DNA from: Steinernema hermaphroditum
Lineage: Eukaryota; Nematoda; Chromadorea; Rhabditida; Steinernematidae
Direction of reading: 5' to 3'
Length of the DNA stretch: 64,000 bases
Assembly: GCA_030435675.1 (NCBI GenBank)
Contig: CM059621.1
Coordinates: 13,826,001 to 13,890,000, forward strand
The notes under the pieces are model-generated. The model saw only the letters and a program-made list of their open reading frames with translations, searched no databases and was not told where the DNA came from. Each line of letters starts with the position of its first letter. Position 1 is the first letter of the stretch. Positions 53,631 through 64,000 of the stretch are shown here, piece by piece. Position numbers and translations under genes: made by a program.

Positions 53631-55085
53631 AAGAGCGAAACACGAGCTGGCTCTCCAAATAACATGCTTATTGGCTATTTATTACATGCACTTTTACGTC
53701 ACTTCTGTGTTTAGTTCCTGGAAAAGGGTTCCCGAAAGGGGACATCCCTCGACTTCCTGATGGGAATCTATCATTCACTCTTCAAAGAGCCGGGTGGATC
53801 TCTGCAAAAGTGCTCTCGAAGCTTCTGGAACGTGACTCCTACGCGGATTGGTCGAAACCATTAGTTGACTCAACGCCATCTCTGACCCCTTCTCGAAACA
53901 AAACAAGCATCTTTTCCCGCAACTCCTAATTATACAGCCTTCTTTTTTCGGCGATGAATCATTCCCCCCTCTGCAATGTATAATTCACGCTTAATCAACT
54001 CGAATGATGTCACTTGAGGCATCCGCATAAACGAGGAGTCTGGCTGGGAAGGGGGTGTTCGGGGCTATTGAATTTTTAAACGTGGACCCTGGGACAAGAT
54101 GAGCAAGAGTTCGAAGGGTCCAAAGAAGGCTGCGAAAACATCGAGACCGGCATTTAGGGACAAAATGAAACATGGATAAAGCATAGGTTGCGTCGGGGGA
54201 TGATGTGTGGCGGGGGAGGCGAAGGTTAATTCCAGAGGGGACGAGCATTTGCGACATGATGTGGACAGAAAATTGTTTGTTTTCAAGTGTGTGTCGATGA
54301 ATTACAAATGGATGTTATGGCGAAACATAATATGACATTACAGTGAATTGCTGAGATCGCCTGGGTTCCTGGTAGGTTATCAGAAAAACAAATAATATCA
54401 CCTTGTTGTGGTTGCAATACATTGGCATTTCAACGCAAAGGTTATCCGAATTTCGAGAACTCATATGGAAATGCAGCTGCCAATGAAATTTTTGATCATT
54501 AAACGAGAGGAACGAACTGTACTACATTAGAAGCTGAGTAACTATTGGGTATCAGCTCATTAAGCAGGTCGTTGGGGATCCGCGGAAAAAAGAGCAATGG
54601 AATTACCGTTTTGTGGCAGTGGCGATGGAGCTGCTCTTGCACCTTAATGCACCCTGAGTTGATTGGTGCAGAGTTAATTGGCCAAGGTGGGAGATCCGGA
54701 AGAGTTGGGCGATTCTTTAGATTTTTTGTTATATTTTGGGCGCAAGTTCTTATCATTATTTGCAATTTTTGTTCTTTGACCATTTTTACATCTTCTCAAT
54801 CATGCCAGTTAGGATTGTTATTTTTGACCGTCAACCAAGAACTCAAACCCGATATCTGAAATCAGATGCCGGTTCGACCCGGAACTGGAGTCTAAGGCGA
54901 AATATACAGTTCAACAAAGAAAAGAAAAAATATCGAATTCTAGATAAAGTAGCAATAAGAATAGACCCGACTGCGCCTGTTTTGTCACTAAAGACCGCAG
55001 CCCTGCGGGCGGCATGAACGGCGATCACAAAAGATGACTAAAGAGATGGCCTTCCATCTCCAGAGACAGGAAACCCGCCTCTTAT

Positions 55086-55200
55086 CGACTGCCTGTGTGG
55101 CTCATAGCGAACGTGCTACGTTTGTAGTCGGACAGTGCCGAATTCGATTCCCCTCCGGTCTTTTTTGTGGAGTTTTCTGTCCCGTCCGCATGGAAAAACA
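55086..55200 (+). repeat. tRNA-related SINE-like copy B
   Basis: Contains an A-box-like TGTGGCTCATAGCGAACGTG, then CGTTTGTAGTCGGACAGTGC, a B-box-like GAATTCGATTCC and the body GGTCTTTTTTGTGGAGTTTT with CGCATGGAAAAAC. The order matches copies A and C. Confidence 0.5.
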
Positions 55201-57929
55201 CACAAACACAGCAATGGACCTGTCGGTTCTCCGGCTATATATAGGATGAACCGTGAACATCCTTTAAACGTACGGTATTTGTCGATACGTTGCATAACAA
55301 AAGACGACATATTCCTATTCCTGACATATTCGTGCATCACCTACACACGACCTCTTAGGACCGAATGTGCTCATATCTTCCCAATATCTAAGAATAATCC
55401 TTAAGTGAGCTCAGTATCATGACCATCTGATAAACATCGAACTCTCTTATCTCTATCCCATGGTCACATTTGCCTTTCCAAGAGCAACGACATCACGGAA
55501 ATATATCTCAATTTTTACAAGATGATCAGAAACGAAAACATTTCTCAATCGGTGTTTCTGACTTAATTCAAAGACGGAAAGTAAGTTGAAAAAATAAGCT
55601 GAGGTGGCTCATTCGATACATTGACATTGGTTACATTGAGTGAAATTTTTGTATAATCAACAGTGAAAAAGTGCAACATGTTATCAAAAGCAGAACATGG
55701 ACAGTATAAATTCTGTCATTAGTAGTTGCATAAACACAAGACTGATATTTCCAAAACAAACTCAGATTTTTACGATCCGATGATGCGATTCCTTTCCTTC
55801 TTAGAGAGATGCCTTCATAACGTATACATTACATAGATTAAATGTAAATCCTGACAGATGAACAAACACAATTTTGCAGAAATTGTGTTCTTTGTCCAAT
55901 AACTACAATTCCAGGATCTTGCATGGGTGACTAAGAATGTGTTTTCTTTGGAGATCTGTCTTGAAGAAATATCTCAGGTATGCTGGAGGAAAGCATATGG
56001 AGAATGATTTTTGTTAAGAACATATACGTTGTGGAGGCTTGACAACCAAATGCATATTGAACAAATCTGTTTAAAAATACGCGTAAATAACCATATGAGT
56101 GAACCTTGAGTTTCCAAGCCACGGTATGATACCAAAAATGAAACTGGTCTTTGCTCACAAAAGGATTTGGACGATGTGAGTCAGTAAGCCGGGATTTCGC
56201 CAATCCAACGGATTGCTTTGGTGCTGTCATTGAGTGTTACCTTAAAAAACCCGATAACCTTGGATCTGCTTAGGTGCCAGGGGTAAACAGCGATTGCGGA
56301 TGATGACGGTGGAATTCCCGAGAGCCACCAGAGAGGTAGGAGTTAGCAAGAGCCCTGGATCTTCGGCAAGAATCGTTAGACATCATATTTATGATTCTGT
56401 CAGCTTGGGATAGCAGCTTGACGCATGATAAAGAAGATCTGTCGAAAGAATTAAAGATGAATTTTTGAATCCGTGTCGTGTTCACTGAAGTTCTTAAGAA
56501 CAGATCCCTTGTAGCATGGACAGGTGGAGAAATGAGGTCCAACCTAGTCATATTGATTTGTGTAGACATCAACATCTCTGTAAAAACTGTATAGCGAACA
56601 CATCGTTCGTTTCAAATTAGAGGATATGTTGTTATTTTTAAAAAATAAAAAACGAAGATACAACTCTGCCGAAATAATTTTTGAATTTGTCTCCTGTGTA
56701 TCTCAAAAATTCAAAGCTGGGAACGGAAGTCGCTGTTGTTCCAAGGGCTGATGGGAATCTGGCAATCGTCGCGTTCGCGAGAGGGTTTATGCATTACGTA
56801 TCTATGAAGGTATGCGCGCAACGTAGAATGCTGTTCATTAAAAGAAATGTCGAGAACCAAAGGGTAATTAAACCTTTAATAAAAGGTGATATACGAACAC
56901 AAACCACATTAATCAGACAAATGGAGTAGGTGGACCGGTCTCATTTTGCATTTGATTGCGCTCAGCAAAGAGAGACCGGTTGAATAAAGACAGCGGATGG
57001 CTTCCGACAGACTTTGTTAAATGTCTAGACTGCTTTCGAGTGTTCTAAAGCATTCTGAAGGGCTGAACTATTTTCTCAATAGTTTGCTTGTTGGGTAGAC
57101 CTCGTGGTCGTCAGATCTATTTAACCGTTGTGCGGCAGAATGCTGCAGAACTGAATGAGATTTACAGGGAGCCCGGTATCTAAAAAGGCATCTAGACAGA
57201 AAGCCATTCAGACCGGAGAGACCTATCTCTCAATTAGATGCTTCCGGAAATGACATTACAGACTTCTGTACCTTTTTCGGGCCACCCTACGTATATTATA
57301 TGTCTATAGCATCGTGTCATGCCTGTGTTGCGCTTTTTTTTCTATCATTTTAAATGCAAAGATCAAATTAGAACATATTCGGCACCATGTGACCTCACAG
57401 AACATCTCCGAAGGGACATCCCATCGACAAGCCTATGACGCCCGACCGCTGGGAACGTCTTCTCGTCGACGTCACAGCGCATCAAAAATTCTTACGTTAT
57501 TTGTGTGGTTCTTCTCGATCTTTAAGCAAGGACTTCAAAGAGCCACAAGAAGAAGACAAAAATCGTTGTCTGTTCTGAAGGGAGAAACGTGGCAGAGCCC
57601 AGAAAGTGATCACTGATCAGGGAACTGGTGCAGATGTCAAAGAAGTGCACGAATATTCTCCCACAATTGCCATATTTTCTGTTGTTCTACACATGTATTG
57701 ACTTTCCCACGACAAAATCCCTATCTTAGTGCTGCACTTTTAAAATCGAAATGTCGTCGCACTTTTAAAACTAAAATAGTGACTAATTTTCAGCTTCAGT
57801 TCAGCTCAATACATTGTGTTCTCACCCTTTGACCACTTACACAAAGCAGAAGGAGACGTGACCTTTCAAAATCAGAAGGTGGCGGTGCATGTTCATGTTG
57901 GAGAGGGGTCGGCCATGCAAAGCAAAAGT

Positions 57930-58520
57930 TCAAGAATTCCGTTATAAAGGAATCCTTAGACGAAGAAGGAAGCCGGGTTCAAAGACGAACCTCAGGGCGG
58001 AAGACTGTCGCATGTATTTTGTTTAAGGACACTCACCCCCACATCTATGGCTTCGAGTTTCTAATCTGACACATCCTCACAAAGAAAAGAAAAAAATCAG
58101 AAAAAAAGGCAACGGTACTCTTAAACCGCGTAAGTTCATGTTCGAGTGGGATTGGCCATACGGTGGCGGTCATATGAATAAGATCGGCTAAGAAATAAAA
58201 TCAGCAGAGGGACAAATAAGTCTCTGTCTGTCAATTTCCTGCATAATTCTGAAAAAGCCCATACATATGCCCTGGACTGACTGCTATCTACTCTTACACT
58301 CTTTCAGCTTGCCTACCGTGTACAGAAAGTTCAATGATTTATCCATTTTTGTTTTTCTCTGAGTCTGTGTCAGATTAGAAACCAAAAGAAAATCGAAGCC
58401 ATGAATGTGGGGGTGAGTGTCCTTAAAACAGAAAAATATATGCAATAGGCTTCCGCCCTGAAGTTCGTCTTTCAACGCGGCTTCCTTCCTCGTCTAAGGA
58501 TTCCTGCATAACAACAAAAT
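57930..58520. mobile_element. Foldback element with ~155-bp TIRs
   Basis: About 57933-58088 is nearly the reverse complement of about 58360-58515 (shared GGAATCCTTAGACGA, GGAAGCCG, CAGGGCGGAAG, AAGGACACTCACCCCCACAT). The intervening about 270 bp is unrelated between arms and non-coding. Typical of a MITE or foldback element. No clear target duplication was identified. Confidence 0.8.
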
Positions 58521-60779
58521 TCGTGAACCTTTGTTTTCGTGAATTCATAGAGCAAAACGGACTTTAGATCATTTGAAGGTGAAATATAGAACATCCAGGA
58601 AAATTCTTTAGACATATTCTTTAGACATATTCTTTAGACGTATGTAACAGAGGACAACAAACATGTATTTAATTTTTTTTTAAAGAAATCCACTACCAAC
58701 GTGATCAAAAATTGGACCAAAACGTAGTTTGACTTAAAAACTCGGATTCAAACAACGCAGATGGCTTTACTTGTAGAAGATTCCATTCGATTCGACATAT
58801 ACCAGCGATCATAATCTCATTTGGATCAGTGTCACAAACGTCACTCCATTGCGGAGATGTTTCTCACTCTTTTGGCCGTTAGTACCCATTGCTTTTCAAT
58901 ACGATCTGCAGGGTGGCCCAAAAAGGGTATCTAGACAGAATGTCATTTTTGTACGCATTCAATCGAGAGACCGGTTGGAAAACGAAGAAGAGAAGCGAAA
59001 AACGAAAGAAACCGACCGGTCTCACCCGTCTGAATTTCTGAATGGCTTCCTAGACTTCTGTCTAGCTGCCCTCTTGTCTATTTGATTTCTACCTTGCCTC
59101 ACTGTATGTTTTTGGCAATACATGTCCGCCCAACAAAACCATTGGTTTGACAGGCGACTTTCGTGTGAAGTAATATAACACATGTGGAAGGAGCTCCTGC
59201 AAGTTTAAGTACAATATTCAGTCAGTTCTTACAAAGGCTGCATAGAAATGCAATTACTCGAACAAAGGCGATTGACGCAGTGATTATTCCCGGTGTATTT
59301 TATTAACGCCTCTTTCTTTTGTTCCGTTGTATCCTTCGGAAACCTATTGTTTCCTACGGCTCAGGAAACCGTGTAAATTTGAAAATATCGATATAGCGAT
59401 TAAAGTTCCCCATCGCAGACAATTGTGATTCCGTCCAAAAATATATAACACAACTTTTGTTTGCAAAATACAATGACGTGAGAGTCTTGGTGCGGCTACA
59501 TTATTCATCTATGTAGTAGTTATACTTCCAAAGCAAACAAGTAGCTCAATGATCAGTGACTTGCAAAACAGGTGACCACAAAGGGGCGACTTTTTGTTGT
59601 GCATCTTAAATATTAAAGTAGACACTTATTGGAAGGAAACGTGCTTATGGAAAGTTTGATAAGTGGACTACGATCGATAACAATTGCTGTCTATCCATTG
59701 ATTGTGTATTCAATGGTTAAACGTGTCTAGTAAATTGTCCAAAAAAGGTAGTGTGCCGTACGAAAAGCAAACGCTTATTGTTTGCACACAAAAAAGAATC
59801 CAAAAGAACAAATTCTTTAGGAATAAGCTTAGGCTGGAGCCTAATAGAAACCGTCTCTTCGGATATCGGCAAACTCCGGTCTTTCAATAGTTCTGTAGAA
59901 GTTCTGTCACGCCGATTTTCGTTACTCTTTTTTTCGTACGGACCCCGTTGTTCGTGCTTCCTTGGATAGCGTCCCTTCCGGTTGCAACGACAGATCATAT
60001 TCTGAGTTCTTTTGGAAAGCAAATATCCACCTAAGTTGGTCATACAAGGCTGAGGATTCCAACGTTTGATCTTTGAAAGGTACGACATAGCTCTTATCGT
60101 TTGGCAGTACGTACCAGAAATTGAGTCACTTCAATACAACAGCCCAAAACAAACTTAATAATCATCGGAAATAGTCGATCAATCTGGAAGGCCTCAAAAA
60201 TCAAATTGTAACCATTCCGATTGTGATCTTATATCACTTTTACTATAATTTTACTCGAATCTAAAACCAATAACTGCACTTTATGAATTTTCAAAAACAC
60301 AACCAAAACTAGAAATAGTGTGCCGAAGACTGATGAAGACCAGCCGCTATTATTCTATATTTGCTATCTTTTGTGCCATACTAGGCGTCTTGCACAGGCG
60401 TACTAGACGTTGATTAAAGAAATAAAAAACGAGAAGCTTACAGAAATTGATCATTTGAGGAGCAGTCGGTTTCAAAATGAGGCCCCCTTAATGGACTCCG
60501 ACCGACGGCGAATGAAAGAAGGAACGAACGATGTAGGCAGCTCACAGCGCGCCTTCCTGGTTACCAAGATGTCAAAAATACAACCACCATTTGAAAGAAA
60601 GTGTTTGTCTACATAGATTCTTGGGGAATATGGGAATATTGCTGGCGCACAGCGCACAGCGCCCCTTCCTGGACCGGCAGCTCCGATATATTTTAAGTAT
60701 TATCATCTACATTATGCCATTCTAGTCTTTTAAGACAAACGTTTTTGCACTGACTGAGAAAAAGAACCCAACCGACCCT

Positions 60780-61220
60780 GAACAATGTTTTGCACGATCA
60801 TCTCATTCGAATCTCACCAAACGCTTGCTAGGTGTTCTTTCAGAAAGATTTGTCTCTCCTTCCAGACTTCAGGAACGGACGACCATGTGGAAAAGGACAA
60901 AATTCGGACTGTAACTCAGTGAAATTCTCACAATTTGGAGATCTACTTGCCATAATCTGACCTTTTGAAATCATGAGAAGTTCTCTTTTTTCGAAAAATT
61001 GCCGTGGGAAAGAGCTTATCCACTTGTATCGAATAATGCTTCTCTCCTTTTTTCTGTCCATACAGACATGCACTTTCGCCACTCTTCTTCTACGTTTGCT
61101 AATTTCTAGAAACGACTGAACGCAGCTGAACCTTGTTAACCTAAAGCTTGTAAGTAACATTTCTGAACATTTCTGCAGAAATGTGGCGCTTTATTATCGA
61201 AGGTTCGGCGACCAGCTATG
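60780..61220 (-). repeat. Dispersed repeat family R5, copy 2
   Basis: Inverted partner of 51089-51520, 9.3 kb away, with scattered substitutions and small indels; fuller at its 3' part. Confidence 0.85.
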
Positions 61221-61509
61221 AAACTGCTCAAATCATCAAAATCATCAGTGCTAGTGCAATAGCCGATCCTTTCAACCAGTACAATATTGCACTTTTTATA
61301 GGATTTATCTTCCCAAATTAATGGCGTTACGCTGTGCAGAGCGTCAAATAAGTGCAAGAAACACATATAAGCACGCCGTAGTCACTACTTCTCATCTGGC
61401 ATTGAGGTATCAGAGTCGAAGCTACCGGTCAGTTTACGTCGAAGGAGCGAAGAACTAGTAATAATAATAAAAAATTAATAATTTCACGTGGCAACACGGA
61501 TGAAGTTGG

Positions 61510-61625
61510 GCAGCAGAGACGATCTTCTGGACAAGACGGTGCAAAGGCCGTTCCAGGCCTTCTGGGAGCCGGGGCGATCATTGTGCCACCAGAGACGGCC
61601 AACTTACGACCGCTTTACGACCTAA
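61510..61625 (-). repeat. Dispersed repeat family R1, copy 5
   Basis: The reverse complement contains AAGCGGTCG, GGCACAATGATCG and GGCTCCCAGAAGGCCTGG, matching copy 1 (300-440). Confidence 0.55.
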
Positions 61626-62419
61626 TAAATATCGAATCATTTTTAATCTACGAATTTCGCGCAAAAATCGGGGCTAGGTTTTCTTTCAGCAACTCGGCTA
61701 TTACCTTTTGGAAGCGAAATATTACAATAGTTCAAATAAATAACCACAAAAATATTTTCATAGGCAAAAGAAACTGTACTATGTATATTTCCAGAACACA
61801 CCATTATTTTTCGCATCTCAACAATCTGCCTGAATTCGCTCACACGAACCCTGACCTCTTCAATGTGTGAGATTTCAAGAAAGGGCTGCTAGTCAAAACT
61901 GCTTCTATCACACCCGAAGACGCCGATCTTTGTTTGAGCATGTCTGTATCACTACCGTAGTCTTAAGGTCTAAGATGTTCTTCGCGAGCAAACGATCAAT
62001 GATTCGAGGTTTGAGTGCGTCTGGTGACGCAAATTGGGACAACAAGGACACGAGATGAACCAATCTGTCAAATAATGAGATATCTCTGGAAATTTTGTTC
62101 AGTTACGTGTTTCTGTGTTGTTGCGTGTGTTTGGTCTTTGAAAGGCAAAGTGGACAGTCTAATCAAGGAAGCAAATACCGATTTGAAGACATGACTCAAT
62201 ATATGAGCAAGCGGAAGTAGGTTTCGTAGTTTATGGTTAACCTACTACACTAATGCACGTATCAAAGTGCAGAACTGCAAGACATAAAAAACAGTAATGG
62301 TAGATTTTGTAACCAAAATAAAATCCATTGGAAACGGATTATCATGCAAAAATCTTTATAGAAACATAATTCGAAATTTCACACTTCGGAAACACCGACT
62401 GCACAGATAAAATCAAAAG

Positions 62420-62525
62420 ACTGACTTTCAGACACCCGACAAAATATGGACCCGGGCCGATATTGAACCGACACCGACAAATCAGACACGTTCGCAATGA
62501 GCCACACAGACGGTCCGGGTTCAGC
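62420..62525 (-). repeat. tRNA-related SINE-like copy C
   Basis: Reverse complement: CTGTGTGGCTCATTGCGAAC, then TTTGTCGGTGTCGGTTCAA (B-box-like) and GGGTCCATATTTTGTCGGGT. A further short fragment with GGTGTCGCTGTTCGATTC lies near 62870-62915 on the same strand. Confidence 0.5.
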
Positions 62526-64000
62526 GCCAACGTGTCTCGAATTTACAAATTTATCTGTATTTTACAATGTAAGCCGTCTTTACCGCCAAAAATGAAATGA
62601 AACTCGAACTTGACCGTCCAACACAAATAATCCGGAAAATTGAAAAGAAGGTTTGCAAAAATTTACAAATAAAGAAAATGGTGAAAATTTGATAAATTCA
62701 GTTACCCGAAGATGGTCGACAAACACACGACCGCGTCGTAACCTGTATAGGCCAGATAAACTGAAGTGCTTCGTGTTCTAATGTGTTAAGTTTTCTCCGG
62801 GCACCCAAGTATGGGTATGCGGAAGATGCCTGATAACGGTCGCAAGTTCCGCTGAACGCGAGCGAGATTTTTCCTATAGCGTGGAGAATCGAACAGCGAC
62901 ACCGATGGACGGTTCGTTTTTTCGGGTTCCTAACCCAGGTCACGATGAAAATTGTACTATCATTACAGGCTGTGGCTAAGACCCTGAATTTGGGACGAAC
63001 AAGGGCCTACAAGTAGGAAACCGAATCTATTGATCGAATTCGAATATGTATCCTTCATACCCTTGCTTATGTATTGTATCTTCTCACAATGTCGATAATG
63101 TGCTTTTTCAAAAATAAATGTACCGTAATGTCGATTAAGAGCCTCATTCAAACACCGAGTCCAGCAGGTGGAATGAAATTAACTGCAGGATTAAGGGGGG
63201 CCCGAAAACAATGTGTTTTTCAAAAGCGCCCTTTTTCCGAAGCTTTGTTTAACGTACGAATCATGCATAATCGAATAACGCCCCACACTTCGCCTTTCGT
63301 TCACAATGACCCTGAAGCCGATAAATAATTAGGCGAAATAGGGTGACGTTCCGCAGGATTGCGCACTTTCTGCACGTCAAGTAGACGCTGCCGACGCCAG
63401 CAGAATTAAGTGAACACGACGTTCGTCCTGTTTTGCAGCGATCGAACAGCGCAAGAACAATTATGCGGGAAGGGCATGTGAACAGTTCTCTGAACATGGG
63501 GTCTGATGAGGCACAAGAAGCAGCCGAACACATAGATGAATCATTCATGAGTAGTTGTTAGCTTGACATTCGAAGAAGAATGAGTAGTATCCAAAAATGA
63601 CTTTTGAAATGTGAGTTTTGAGTGCTCACCAGAAACCGGCTAATTTAAACAGCTACTCTGTCTTTTTTAGGCAGGTGGACTTTCTATCTGTGCCCCAAAT
63701 TATGTGCATAAATAATTAAAACATATGAGGGCCGAGCATAGTTCTTCCATGAGTGCTCTTTTCTGAAAAGGTTGCGTCCATAAATAAGTGATTAGTGAAA
63801 ATGGTGACATTTGAGGAGAAGGGAAAGATGCGTCCAACTCGCGGACAGCTTTTATTTTAGGAGATACGGTCGTATACAAGGCTCTGGAAAAAGGCCATCC
63901 ATTTTAATCGTTTAGAAAACAAGTGATTTCGTGCCTGTCTTTGCCCAAGTATCCTGACGGCCTTTCTGATGGACACATCAATAGCCCTGGAAGGGACAAG

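Larger units (their letters stand above)
49664..64000. other. 14-kb gene-poor, repeat-dominated region
   Basis: No multi-exon gene could be built. Contents recognised: inverted R5 copies (51089-51520 and 60780-61220), a foldback (57930-58520), SINE-like copies (55086-55200, 62420-62525), R1 copy 5, and a diverged family around GAGACCGGT words near 56935-57000, 57190-57245 and 58960-59035. Open frames such as 55931-56575 (minus), 59717-60088 (minus) and 54802-55017 (plus) have no splice sites or motifs I can name. One possible exon is at 53409-53630. Confidence 0.5.

Noticed and set aside
55931..56575. Two consecutive minus-strand frames of about 100 codons
   Set aside because: No acceptor/donor pair joins them, no recognisable motif, and AT-rich context among repeats.
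59717..60088. Minus-strand 123-codon frame with MICRCNRKGRYPRKH
   Set aside because: The Cys pattern is too weak for a FLYWCH or zinc-finger call and there is no supporting gene structure.

Overview
The window is nuclear DNA of a nematode; the species cannot be fixed from sequence alone. The evidence is short introns (about 30-50 nt) with TTTCAG-type acceptors, acceptors lying directly against start codons (as expected for spliced-leader trans-splicing), a cuticle collagen, a sperm-type MSP-domain protein, a DAZ/BOULE-like RRM protein, and many compact multi-exon genes on both strands. Gene models below were built by hand, joining exons whose reading-frame phases agree.

Layout. 0-5 kb: a minus-strand ankyrin plus death-domain gene resembling the C-terminal half of NF-kappaB p105/IkappaB, with transposon debris in its introns. 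5-21 kb: gene-poor and repeat-rich, holding a hAT-type MITE with a perfect 8-bp target duplication, a long-TIR foldback element, a decayed mariner, a variable-copy minisatellite, a probable tRNA-related SINE, a small PY-motif membrane protein gene and fragments of others. 21-26.7 kb: tRNA-Leu(UAA), two perfect palindromes, a cuticle collagen, a convergent multi-span membrane protein gene and a Lys/Gly/Ala repeat protein. 27-35 kb: a 15-unit acidic repeat protein and an RG-rich membrane-anchored protein (perhaps one gene), the DAZ-like gene, two single-pass membrane proteins and a small MGNC (acylated) protein.

36-46 kb is the densest part: a 14-exon M3-family oligopeptidase A homologue whose zinc site is destroyed, a basic disordered protein, a RING-CH protein with Cys in place of the zinc-binding His, a 936-residue secreted-type KEKE protein ending in an MSP/SSP-like domain, and a coiled-coil protein. 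At 48.3-49.7 kb there is a secreted two-CUB-like protein. From 50 to 64 kb I see almost only dispersed repeats (inverted copies, a foldback, SINE copies) and no convincing multi-exon gene.

There is no operon-like pathway cluster. Recurrent themes are (i) low-complexity proteins expanded by tandem duplication, (ii) small membrane proteins with PPxY/PSY motifs, (iii) conserved enzyme or adaptor folds that have lost signature residues (M3 peptidase, RING-CH) or a partner domain (p105-like protein without a Rel domain), and (iv) introns whose length is a multiple of three and that contain no stop.
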